DNA of 64,000 nt, taken from positions 117,501 to 181,500 of the forward strand of contig NW_026111623.1 of the NCBI RefSeq assembly GCF_024679095.1, read 5' to 3'. Position 1 is the stretch's first letter, and each line of letters opens with the position of its first letter. Positions 22,101 through 31,811 of the stretch are shown in pieces. Source of the stretch: Eriocheir sinensis. Lineage: Eukaryota > Arthropoda > Malacostraca > Decapoda > Varunidae. Both the position numbers and the translations under genes were made by a program. The notes below the pieces were generated by a model. It ran no database searches, was not told the DNA's origin, and saw nothing but the letters and a program-made list of their open reading frames with translations.

Positions 22101-25100
22101 GAAGAGGCGGTGGCGGGGTGGCGTGAGAGGGACAGGATGAGGCGGTGGTGTTGGTGGCGTGGCAGGGACAGGAGGAACCGGTGGCTGGGGTGTCTTGCAA
22201 GGAACAGAATGAGGCGGGGGCGGGGGTCGCGTGCGAAAACAGGAGGAGGCGGTGGCGGTGGTGACGTTCGAAAGACAGGAGGAGGCGGTGGCGGGGTTGG
22301 CGTGCGAGGGACAGGAGGAGGCTGTGGCGGGGTTGGCGTGCGAGGGACAGGAAGAGGCGGTTATGGGGAAGGCGTGAGGGACAGGAGGAGGCGGTGGCGG
22401 GGTGGCGTGCGAGGAACAGGAGAAGGCGGTGGCGGGGTGGCGTGCGAGGGACAGGAGGAGGTGGCGGGTGGCGTGCGAGGGACAGGAAGAGGCGGTGGCG
22501 GGAGTGGCGTGTGAGGGACAGGAGGACGCGGTGGCGGGCGTGGCGTGCGAGGGCCCGGAGGAGGCGGTGGCGGGTGGCGTGCGAGGGACAGGAGGAGGCG
22601 GTGGCGAGGGTGGCGTGAGGGACAGGAAGAGGTGGCGGGGTGGCGTGCGAGGGACAGGAGGAGGCGCTGGGGGTGGCGTGCGAGGGACAGGACGAGGAGG
22701 CGGAGGGGGTGGCGTGCGAGGGACAGGAAGAGGTGGCGCGGGGGGTGGCGTGCGAGGGACAGGACGAGGTGGCGAGGGGGGTGGCGTGCGAGGGACAGGA
22801 AGAGGTGGCGGGGGTGGTGGCGTGCGAGGACAGGAAGGAGGTGGCGGGGGTGGCGTGCGAGGGACAGGAAGAGGTGGCGATGGGGTGGCGTGCGAGGACA
22901 GGAGGAGGCGGTGGGTGGCGTGCGAGGGACAGGAAGAGGTGGCGATGGGGTGGCGTGCGAGGACAGGAAGAGGTGGCGATGGGGTGGCGTGCGAGGGACA
23001 GGAAGTGGTGGCGATGGGGGTGGCGTGCGAGGACAGGAAGAGGCGGTGGCGATGGGGTGGCGTGCGAGGGACAGGAAGAGGTGGCGATGGGGGTGGCGTG
23101 CGAGGGACAGGAAGAGTCGGCGATGGGGGTGGCGTGCGAGGGACAGGAAGAGGTGGCGATGGGGGTGGCGTGCGAGGGACAGGAGGAGTCGGAGTCGGGG
23201 GTGGCGTGCGATTGACAGGACGAGTCGGCGGAGGGGGTGGCGTGCGAGGGACAGGAAGAGGTTGCGATGGGGGTGGCGTGCGAGGGACAGGAAGAGGTGG
23301 CGATGGGGGTGGCGTGCGAGGGACAGGAAGAGGTGGCGATGGGGGTGGCGTGCGAGGGACAGGAAGAGGTGGCGATGGGGGTGGCGTGCGAGGGACAGGA
23401 AGAGGTGGCGATGGGTGTGGCGTGGGAGGGCGCGGATGAGGCGGTGGCGGGGGTGGCGTGCGATGGACTGGAGGAGGCGGTGGCGGGGGTGGCGTGCGAT
23501 GGACAGGAGGAGGCGGTGGCGGGGGTGGCGTGCGAGGGACAGGAGGAGGCGGTGGCGGGGGTGGCGTGCGATGGACAGGAGGAGGCGGTGGCGGGGGTGG
23601 CGTGCAAGGGACAGGAATAGGCGGTGGCGGGTGTGGCGTGCGATGGACAGGAGGAGGCGGTGGCGGGGGTGGCGTGCAAGGGACAGGAGGAGGCGGTGGC
23701 GGGTGTGGCGTGCGATGGACAGGAGAAGGCGGTGGCGGGGGTGGCGTTCAAAGGACAGGTGGAGGCGGTGGTGGGGGTGGCGTCCGATGGACAGGAGGAG
23801 GCGGTGGCGGGCGTGGCGTGTAATGGACAGGAGGAGGCGGTGGCTGGGGAGGCGTGCAAAGGACAGGAGGAGGTGACGGCTGGGGTGGCGTGCAAGGGAC
23901 AGGAGGAAGCTGCGGCAGGGCTGGCGAGCGATAGACAGGACGAAGCTGCGGCAGGGGTTACGTTCGAGGGACAATAGGAGGCGGTGGCGTGGGTGGCGTG
24001 GGAGAGACCGGAGGAAGTGGTCGCGGGGGTTGCGCGCGAAGGACAGTAGGAGGCTGTGGAGGGGTTGACGTTGCAAGGACAGTAGGAGGCGGTGGCGGGG
24101 GTTGCGTGCGAATGGCAGCAGGTGGTGGTGGCCGGGGTGACGTGCGAGGGACAGTAGGAGGCGGTGGTGGGGATGACGTTCGATAGATAGGAAGAGGCGG
24201 TGTCCGGGTTGGCGTGCGAGGTACAGGAGGAGGCGATGTCGGGGGTGGCGTGCGAGGGACAGGAGGAGGCGGTGGTGGGGGTGACGTGCGAGGGACTGGA
24301 GGAGGCGGTGGAGGGGGTGTCATGCGAGGGACTGGAGGAGGCGGTGGCGGGGGAGGCGAGGGACAGGAGGAGGCGGTGGCGGGGGTGGCGTGCGAGGGAC
24401 AGGAGGAGGCGGTGGCGGGGGAGGCGTGTGAGGGACAGGAGGAGGCGGTGGCGGGGGAGGCGTGTGAGGGACAGGAGGAGGCGGTGGCGGGGGAGGCGTG
24501 TGAGGGACAGGAGGAGGCGGTGGCGGGGAGGCGTGTGAGGGACAGGAGGAGGCGGTGGCGGGGGTGGCGTGCGAGGGACAGGAGGAGGCGGTGGCGGTGA
24601 TGGCGTGTGAGGTACTGGAAAAGGCGGCGGTGGGGGAGGCGTGCGAGGGACAGGAGGAGGCGGTGGCGGGGGTGGCGTGTGAGGGACAGGAGGAGGCGGT
24701 GGCGGGGGTGGCGTGCGAGGGACAGGAATAGGGGGTGGCGTTTGAGGGACAGGAGAAGGCGGTGGCGGGTGTGGCGTGTGAGGGACAGGAAGAGGTGGCG
24801 ATGGGGGTGGCGTGTGAGGACAGGAGGCGGTGGTGGGTGGCGTGCGAGGGACAGGAAAGAGGTGGCGATGGGGTGGCGTGCGAGGGACAGGAGGATTTCG
24901 CGATGGGGTTGCGTGAGAGGGACAGGAAGAGGTGGCGATGGGGGTGGCGTGCGAGGGACAGGAGGAGGGGGCGGTGGGGGTGGCGTGCGAGGGACAGGAA
25001 GAGGTGGCGATGGGGGTGGCGTGCGAGGGACAGGAGGATATGGCGATGGGGTTGGCGTGCGAGGGACAGGAAGAGGTGGCGATGGGGGTAGCTTGCGAGG

Positions 25101-27832
25101 GACAGGAGGATATGGCGATGGGGGTGGCGTGCGAGGGACAGGAGGAGGCGGTGGCGGGGGTGGCGTGCGAGGGACAGGAAGAGGTATCGATGGGTGTGGC
25201 CTGCGAGGGACAGGAAGAGGTGGCGATGGGGGTGGCATGCGAAGGACAGGAGGATATGGCGATGGGGTTGGCGTGCGAGGGACAGGAAGAGGTGGCGATG
25301 GGGGTGGCGTGCGAGGGACAGGAGGAGGTGGCGATGGGGGTGGCGTGCGAGGGACAGGAAGAGGTGGCGATGGGGGTGGCGTGCGAGGGACAGGAAGAGG
25401 TGGCGATGGGGTGGCGTGCGATGGACAGAAAGAGGTGGCGATGGGGTGGCGTGCGAGGGACAGTAAGAGGTGGCGATGGGGTGGCGTGCGAGGGACACGA
25501 CGAGGCGGGGGCGGGGGTGGCGTTTGAGGGACAGGAAGAGGTGGCGATTGGGGTGGCTTGCGAATGACAGGAAGAGGTCGCGATGGGTGTGGCGTGCGAG
25601 GGACAGGAAGAGGTGGCGATGGGGGTGGCGTGCGAGGGACAGGACGAGGTGGCGATGGGGGTGGCGTGCGAGGGACAGGAGGAGGTGGCGATGGGGGTGG
25701 CGTGCGAGGGACAGGAAGAGGTGGCGATGGGGGTGGCGTGCGAGGGACAGGAAGAGGTGGCGATGGGGGTGGCGTGCGAGGGACAGGAAGAGGTGGCGAT
25801 GGGGGTGGCGTGCGAGGGACAGGAGGATATGGCGATGGGGGTGGCGTGCGAGGGACAGGAAGATGTGGCAATGGGGTGGCGTGCGAGGGACAGGAGGATA
25901 TGGCGATGGGGGTGGCGTGCGAGGGACAGGAAGAGGTGGCGATGGGGGTGGCGTGCGAGGGACAGGAAGAGGTGGCGATGGGGGTGGCGTGCGAGGGACA
26001 GGAAGAGGTGGCGATGGGGTGGCGTGCGAGGGACAGGAAGAGGTGGCGATGGGGGTGGCGTGCGAGGGACAGGAAAAGGTGATGGGGGTGGCGTGCGAGG
26101 GTCAGGAAGAGGTGGCGATGGGGGTGGCGTGCGAGGGACAGGAGGATATGGCGATGGAGGTGGCGTGCGAGGGACAGGAAGAGGTGGCGATGGGGTGGCG
26201 TGCGAGGGACAGGAAGAGGTGGCGATGGGGGTGGCGTGCGAGGGACAGGAAGAGGTGGCGATGGGGGTGGCGTGCGAGGGACAGGATGATCTGGCGATGG
26301 GGGTGGCGTGCGAGGGACAGGAAGAGGTGGCGATGGGGGTGGCGTGCGAGGGACAGGAGGTGGCGATGGGGTGGCGTGCGAGGGACTGGTAGTTGTGGCT
26401 ATGGGGTGGCGTGCGAGGGACAGGAAGAGGTGGCGATTGGGGTGGCGTGCGAGGGACAGGAGGATATGGCGATGGGGGTGGCGTGCGAGGGACAGGAAGA
26501 GGTGGCGATGGGGGTGGCGTGCGAGGGACAGGAGGATATGGCGATGGGGGTGGCGTGCGAGGGACAGGAGGATATGGCGATGGGGGTGGCGTGCGAGGGA
26601 CAGGAAGAGGTGGCGATGGGGGTGGCGTGCGAGGGACAGGAAGAGGTGGCGGGGGTGGCGTGCAAGGGACAGGAGGATATGGCGATGGGGGTGGCGTGCG
26701 AGGGACAGGAAGAGGTGGCGATGGGGGTGGCGTGCGAGGGACAGGAAGAGGTGGCGATGGGGGTGGCGTGCGAGGGACAGGAAGAGGTGGCGATGGGGGT
26801 GGCGTGCGAGGGACAGGAAGAGGTGGCGATGGGGATGGCGTGCGAGGGACAGGAAGAGGTGGCGATGGGGGTGGCGTGCGAGGACAGGAAGAGGTGGCGA
26901 TGGGGGTGGCGTGCGAGGGACAGGTAGAGGTGGCGATGGGGGTGGCGTGCGAGGGACAGGAAGAGGTGGCGATGGGGGTGGCGTGCAAGGGACAGGAGGA
27001 TATGGCAATGGGGGTGGCGTGCGAGGGACAGGAAGAGGTGGCGATGGGGGTGGCGTGCAAAGGACAGGAGGATATGGCAATGGGGGTGGCGTGCGAGGGA
27101 CAGGAAGAGGTGGCGATGGGGGTGGCGTGCGAGTGACAAGAGGATATGGCGATGGGGGTGGCGTGCGATGGACAGGATGAGGTGGCGATGGGGGTGGCGT
27201 GCGAGGGACTGGAAGAGGTGGCGATGGGGGTGGCGTGCGAGGGACATGAAGATATGGCGATGGGGGTGGCGTGCGATGGACAGGATGAGGTGGCGATGGG
27301 GGTGGCGTGCGAGGGACAGGAAGATGTGGTAATGGGGTATCGTGCGAGGGACATGAAGATATGGCGATGAGGGTGGCGTGCGATGGACAGGAAGTGGTGG
27401 CGATGGGGGTGGCGTGCGAGGGACAGAAAGATGTGGTAATGGGGTGGCGTGCGAGGGACAGGAAGATGTGGTAATGGGGTGGCGTGCGAGGGACAGGAAG
27501 AGGTGGCGATGGGGGTGGCGTGCGAGGGACAGGAGGATATGGCGATGGGGGTATCGTGCGAGGGACAGGAAGAGGTGGCGATGGGGGTGGTGTGAGAGGG
27601 ACAGGATTATATGGCAACGGGGGTGGCGTGCGAGTGACAGGAAGAGGTGACGATGGGGGTGGCGTGCGAGGGATAGGAGGATATGGCGATGGGGGTGGCG
27701 TGCGAGGGACAGGAAGAGTCGGCGATGGGGGTGGCGTGCGAGGGACAGGAAGAGTCGGTGATGGGGGTGGCGTGCGAGGGACAAGAGGAGGCTGCGGCGA
27801 GTGGTGGCGTGCGATGGACAAGTAATGCACAG
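16150..27832. repeat. GC-rich 36-bp minisatellite, 11.7 kb, over 300 copies
   Basis: The unit joins GGTGGCGTGCGAGGGACAGG and a variable block, period 36 bp with frequent 1-3 bp and larger indels. Type A units carry GAGGAGGCGGTGGCGGG (most of 16150-22600 and 23420-24780). Type B carries GAAGAGGTGGCGATGGG and type C GGAGGATATGGCGATGGG (about 22870-23400 and 24780-27780). An early subregion (16950-17700) uses GAGGGAAAGGAGG in place of GAGGGACAGG. The + strand is G-rich. The unit has no stop in most frames on either strand, so open frames up to 1820 codons appear (16602-22064 minus, 21958-27354 minus, 23958-27851 minus and others on both strands). They overlap one another and frame-shift at unit indels, so I do not call them genes. 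Confidence 0.96.
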
Positions 27833-28510
27833 GGCACCAGTACAGGTGCATAACACGGATATTTGTGTTGGCTGCTGGGGGAACTGGGGTGCCGAGTGTG
27901 TAGGGAAGGAAAATGAATAGGTGTACTACTAGTTAGTCTTGGTGTGTTGTGACAAGTGAGTGTGTATTTGTTTTCTGAAAGAGTCTATTGTACCGCAGTC
28001 TAAAGTCTGTAGGGGGAGGCTGTTCCAGTCACGTGTGGTGCGTGGAAAGTATGAGTCCGTACATGTGTCCGTGTTTGTGTGATACGTTTGGTATTTTTGG
28101 CTGAGTGTGTTACGAGTACGCTGACTGTTTGCGTCCTGTAAGTATGTGTGTGGGTCAATGTCAATGTAAGTGTATGTGATCTTGTACAGAATTTTAAGTG
28201 TGTGCTTGTCTGCACATGTGAAGAGGTTACATATTAATCTGTTGTTTGATCTGTGTTATGATGCCTGGTGTTCAAGTTCATTGTTTATAATGAACCGAGC
28301 CACCTTGGTGTTGATTAATGCTAACTTATAAATGTTTGTGTGTGTGTGTGTGTAAGGATCCCACACTGTGGAACAGGATGCTAGTGTTGGTCTCACAAGT
28401 GTGTTGTTCATCAACGCTTATTTTTCTCTGGCCCTTAAGCCTGCGTCAAGTGAGAACCTATTACCCTGGGACACAGGCAAGTATCTAATGTCTAAGTTAA
28501 AAGTGTTTGC
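27833..28510 (-). pseudogene. CR1/L2-group LINE: 3' end of reverse transcriptase ORF plus 3' UTR, decayed
   Basis: Read on the minus strand from about 28510 to a stop at 27929-27931, this is the C-terminal region of a non-LTR reverse transcriptase. Diagnostic pieces in order: NNTLVRPTLASCSTVWDPYT (known elements read close to YNTLVRPTLEYAS.VWDPYT), NIYKLALINTKVARFIINN, LFTCADKHTLKILYKITY and SYFPRTTRDWNSLP. There is an in-frame TAA just after the VARFIINN segment and another just before NNTLVRP. A CA microsatellite (28334-28352) has grown inside the coding region and translates as THTHTHT. The 3' UTR (27833-27928) contains GCACCAGTACAGGTGC, a 5-bp-stem hairpin, and stops abruptly at the 36-bp satellite. 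The family level is secure from these motifs; the clade is my judgement. Confidence 0.85.
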
Positions 28511-28524
28511 TTTCCCAGAAAACC

Positions 28525-28698
28525 CATTTATCCATCAGCCTGATAGGGTATCAGGACACCTCTCCTCCCGAAATTGATCTTTCTTTCGGCCACCTCTTTT
28601 AATTATTTTTTGGGAGCAGCGAGTAGCGGGCTTTTTTACTATTGTTTTCTTTTTTTGTGCCCTTGAGCTGCCTTCTTTGTTGTAAAAAAAATAAAAAA
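28525..28698 (+). mobile_element. Decapod-type interspersed repeat (SINE or LINE 3' end) with A-rich tail
   Basis: Contains CACCTCTCCTCCCGAAATTG, TTTCGGCCACCTCTTT, GGGAGCAGCGAGTAGCGGGC and TTGTGCCCTTGAGCTGCC, ending in TTGTTGTAAAAAAAATAAAA. From memory this module is common in crab and other decapod genomic and cDNA sequences; I cannot check it here. The A-rich end is consistent with retrotransposition, and its start abuts the LINE fragment to the left. Confidence 0.6.
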
Positions 28699-28743
28699 GG
28701 GGGAAGATGAACAGGTGGTGTGCCATCTGCCTAGGCTGGGCCA

Positions 28744-29105
28744 ATGAATTTTAGAGTAAAAGAGTCGACATTAAGATGGTACAGCAAGACACAGAAGCTA
28801 GAGGGAGTAGACTGGCATGTAGGAGACTGGGGGAGCAAGCTGATGTTTAAAGCAAGAACGAGAACCCCGCAGCTAAATGGCAGGAATAGGGAAGGGGGAA
28901 ACCAGAACTGTAGCTGTAGGACAGGGGAGAAAGAATTAGTGGAACACCTAATAGTAGAATGCAGCAACTATGAGAGGCAGAGAGGGGAGTTATTAGTAGC
29001 ACCAGGGAGGAGTGGGCTAAGAGGCTAGAGGAGGACAACGGGGCCATCGCACGGTACGTGTTGGATGGAGATGCAGTGCTGGGAAAAAAGGGCACAAATG
29101 CTTGA
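28744..29105 (+). pseudogene. Non-LTR retrotransposon ORF2 C-terminus with zinc knuckle, frameshifted
   Basis: A frame of about 94 codons (28744-29028) holds a CX1CX9HX4C zinc-knuckle-like motif (NCSC, then EHLIVECSNYERQR), as found downstream of the reverse transcriptase domain in several LINE clades. At about 29010 the reading frame breaks by one base. The shifted frame continues plausibly as EEWAKRLEEDNGAIARYVLD and ends at TGA 29103-29105. The 5' side is truncated: TAG lies upstream in frame and the interspersed repeat at 28525-28698 is immediately adjacent. The reverse transcriptase domain itself is absent. It is a different LINE from the CR1-like copies nearby. Confidence 0.75.
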
Positions 29106-29314
29106 ATAAGCGCACGGATAAGCAATGTCAGTAAGTTATTCCAGCAACAAACTGAAAAGTAAAGTGTGATAGTATATTGCAGTGAAGAAAAATTAAGCTA
29201 CACAGCACAATTGAAAGGAAAAGTGTGTGAATAAACAGGAGAGACGCCCGAGAGGAGGAGGACAGGTCAAAAGAAGAAGAGGAAGAATGTTTGTTTACAT
29301 ATCCGCCTAAATGC
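29106..29314. other. Probable 3' UTR of the preceding LINE, then AG-rich DNA
   Basis: AT-rich sequence with no open frame follows the TGA, then an AGAGGAGGAGGACAGG-type purine stretch at about 29250-29285. I see no further feature. Confidence 0.4.
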
Positions 29315-29396
29315 GTTCCATTTACGGCGCGAAAACCCGGACCTGGGTCTGGGTTTATCCCCGAACCTGGTTCCGGGTTTTGTGTCAAATGGAAGA
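29315..29396. mobile_element. Foldback element, arms of about 30 bp
   Basis: TTCCATTT at 29316-29323 pairs with AAATGGAA at 29388-29395. Further in, GAAAACCCGGA on the left matches the reverse complement of TCCGGGTTTT on the right, with a few mismatched bases between. The centre is a short GGGTTTATCCCC stretch. It could be a very small MITE or the internal arm of a larger one. Confidence 0.5.
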
Positions 29397-29429
29397 TGCT
29401 ATAAGTGTTTAGAAGTCCTCGCCAGCACT

Positions 29430-29563
29430 CCCAAGTTAATACCAAAGTTAATAGTAGGTATTAGGCTAATAGTTGTTGAGGATACACTTTGAGAGTGAAG
29501 TTAATACTAAAGTCGAAAGTTAATACCAAGTTTAGTATTAATAGTTGTCGAGGATACGGGCCC
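29430..29563. mobile_element. Possible MITE end with internal duplicated inverted repeats
   Basis: Two related segments of 70-90 bp share AAGTTAATACCAA and TAGTTGT(C/T)GAGGATAC. TTAATAC and GTATTAA words form inverted pairs. The block ends in GGGCCC (29558-29563) exactly where homology to the adjacent LINE endonuclease piece stops, so GGGCCC may be an element terminus. Class uncertain. Confidence 0.35.
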
Positions 29564-29708
29564 AGGATGGTCAGTGAAAGAGGATGAAAGCCAAAGCTGG
29601 TGGTGAACATTGAAATCTCCTAGGATGGAGATTTCAGCGAAGGGAGAGTGGGTCAAGATGTGCTCCACTTTAGAATTCAAATAGTCAAAGAATTTTACAT
29701 AGTTGGTC
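29564..29708 (-). pseudogene. Fragment of a LINE apurinic-type endonuclease domain
   Basis: On the minus strand the frame reads FFDYLNSKVEHILTHS, then EISILGDFNVHHQLWLSSSF and TDHPG. GDFN is a conserved catalytic-domain motif of the exonuclease/endonuclease/phosphatase fold carried by non-LTR retrotransposons. Only about 48 codons remain. One side abuts GGGCCC of the putative MITE. The other joins the Penelope-like reverse transcriptase with no spacer, so this is a junction between unrelated elements. Confidence 0.8.
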
Positions 29709-30811
29709 TGTTGAAAAAGATGTGTCCTCACGGTGCACCATGGTGTCCAGAAATGGGAGCTTCTTATTTTGTTCTATTTCATGCGTGAAGTTTAAGCAGG
29801 AGTCGTTCTTGAATTCGGTGATTAACTCGTTGATGTGGCTCATGGTGTCAACGCTGATGAAGATGTCATCGACGTACCTCGCATAGATTTGTGGTTTGAG
29901 TTGAGGGTGGCGTGCAAATAGTCTTTCTTCGATGGACCCCATGTAGAAGTTGGCGAAGAGGACGCCGAGGGGTGATCCCATGGCCACACCGTCTCACTGC
30001 ACGTACACCTTGCCGTCGGGTCCGTAAAATGGTACTTCTTTAGTACATGCTTGTAGAAGGAGGCGTAGCGAGGCTTCGGGAATGCTGAGTGGCTCCTCGT
30101 CTTCTAAGTGGTAGATGCGTTGACAGATGAGATCTATGGTTTCGTCGACCGGTACGTTGGTGAAGAGTGATTCAACGTCCATGGATGCCATGATGTTGGA
30201 GGGACGGGTAGCCTTCAGGAGATCGAGGAACTCTGTTGTGGACTTCAAACTGAAGGAGGCTGGTGTGAATGGTGTGATGAGTTCGTTGAGGTGCTTGGCG
30301 AGTTTGTAAGTAACTGATGGTGTCTGGCTGATAATGGGACGTAGGGGGTGGCCTTCCTTGTGGGTCTTGACGTTGCCATAAGCGTAACCCAGTCTGTGGT
30401 CGCCTTCGATGAAGGGGAGCTTCGTACTGCTGTTGTTGTTAGTCTGGCGGATGATACGGTTCAACTTTGTCTTGATATCGTTCGTTGGGTTTCTTGTGAT
30501 TCTGCTGAATTTTGTGGTGTCGGTCAGGATGGTTGCCATCTTATTCAAGAAGACATCTTTGTCAAGAATGACAAAGATAGATGACTTATCGGCCCTGAGG
30601 ATGACAATGCGATCGTTGCTCTTCAGTTCTTGGGCAGCAGTTCGAAACTCAGGTGTGAGGAGGGAGCTGCGCTGGTGTCCTCTTGTTATCTTTGCTTCTC
30701 GGATGATTTCGGCTTGTAGGTCAGGTGATGTTGTTACCCTCTTGTCGTTCTCGAGCTTTTGAATGTTTTCGAGCAGCATTTCCAGTTCTATGCGCTTGGT
30801 GAGCGTTTTTC
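29709..30811 (-). pseudogene. Penelope-like element reverse transcriptase, truncated, one in-frame stop
   Basis: Minus-strand frame typical of Penelope-like elements, which copy RNA into DNA. Motifs in order: KTLTKRIELEMLLENIQKLE near the start; DRIVILRADKSSIFVILDKD; GNVKTHKEGHPLRPIIS; motif A ASMDVESLFTNVPVDETI; motif B AMGSPLGVLFANFYMG; motif C ARYVDDIF with YVDD at about 29865-29876; then KKLPFLDTMVHRED. The frame is open from about 30811 apart from one TGA (29994-29996) between YVQ and DGVAMGSP, explicable as a CGA to TGA change. A TTTCCTCCTCAG splice-acceptor-like word immediately precedes codon GKTLTKR (acceptor AG at 30812-30813), so the ATG at 30854 is probably intronic. The element stops after the LPFLD region: the thumb, GIY-YIG endonuclease and 3' end are missing, replaced by a LINE endonuclease scrap. 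Confidence 0.9.
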
Positions 30812-30984
30812 CTGAGGAGGAAACACATGGAGGACAATACCATAATATTGACAAGAGAAAACAACAACAAGAGACTCAAAATGACCGAGGCAGTGCTAAT
30901 TTACACACAGAAACCTGCAATAAACATACAGCAGCAACCCGATACGTCACTCCCGACAAAGAGGCAGCGAGCGCCAAGCTAAGC

Positions 30985-31045
30985 TATGATTGGCTGAGAG
31001 CCGCGCACACTAACGCGCAGGCTCAGCGAGGCAATATATAGCCCC
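30985..31045 (+). promoter_or_regulatory. Promoter-like arrangement (inverted CCAAT then TATA) beside the Penelope-like element
   Basis: ATTGG (CCAAT on the opposite strand) at 30989-30993 precedes CAATATATAGCCCCGCC with TATATA at about 31034-31040, spacing about 45 bp. In + orientation this resembles a polymerase II core promoter with start expected near 31065, upstream of the hammerhead-like motif. The neighbouring reverse transcriptase is on the minus strand, so this may be an inverted terminal repeat copy. Inference from motif spacing only. Confidence 0.35.
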
Positions 31046-31104
31046 GCCTACCAAAATCCCTCGAAGAAGGAGAAGCAGCACACTCACTCCTTCTCCTACA
31101 CCTG

Positions 31105-31170
31105 CAAAGAGAACATCTCCTGAAGATGGCCGAATAGGCCGAAAGACGTCTTGAGACATGGATCTCCATT
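31105..31170 (+). ncRNA. Candidate hammerhead-ribozyme-like motif of a Penelope-like element
   Basis: CTGAAGA (31120-31126) fits the core CUGANGA. It is followed by T, GGCC, GAATA, GGCC (helix II), then GAAA (31141-31144). AGACGTCT (31144-31151) is a perfect palindrome that could form helix III only between two copies. TCTC before the core and GAGA after position 31152 can form the base of helix I, with a second GAGA/TCTC pair further out. Penelope-like elements are known to carry hammerhead motifs with very short helix III. Against it: one extra U between CUGAAGA and helix II, and an orientation opposite to the neighbouring reverse transcriptase. Activity is unproven. Confidence 0.4.
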
Positions 31171-31256
31171 ACATACAACCAAAAGACCGCGCCACAGAGC
31201 GTGAAATAGAAAAAACAACTTATAAAGAGAATAATGCAAAATCTGCTGTTGATTTT

Positions 31257-31463
<207 letters not shown>

Positions 31464-31633
31464 ATTTTTTATTTTTTACGTTGTTGCCCCTCACCATCAC
31501 CCCACTGCCCACCTCTATTCTGACTTCTGCACCACCACCCCTCTCAGAAGCATCACCTCACCGCAGAACAATCCAAGGCGTGGCATTCGCTGACGAAACG
31601 AAAATATCACAACCTTTAATGGCAATGGTGCTG

Positions 31634-31676
<43 letters not shown>

Positions 31677-31696
31677 CCCTAACCTAACCTAACCCC
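31634..31696. repeat. (GT)n microsatellite joined to (CCTAA)3
   Basis: GT repeat 31634-31674, then CCCTAACCTAACCTAACCCC at 31678-31697. TTAGG/CCTAA is the canonical arthropod telomere repeat. Three copies are too few to call a telomere. Confidence 0.8.
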
Positions 31697-31811
31697 TGAT
31701 GCCCCCTAACGAAATCCAGGAATTGGCGTGTTCGTGGATGGTTTATAAGAATCTAGCAAGGGTTTGCTAGGCAGGTCGATCTGAATCTTGAGAATCAATT
31801 GTTACCTTTTC

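Noticed and set aside
30127..30762. Plus-strand frames within the Penelope-like element
   Set aside because: Antisense shadows of the reverse transcriptase frame, whose motifs are clear on the minus strand.
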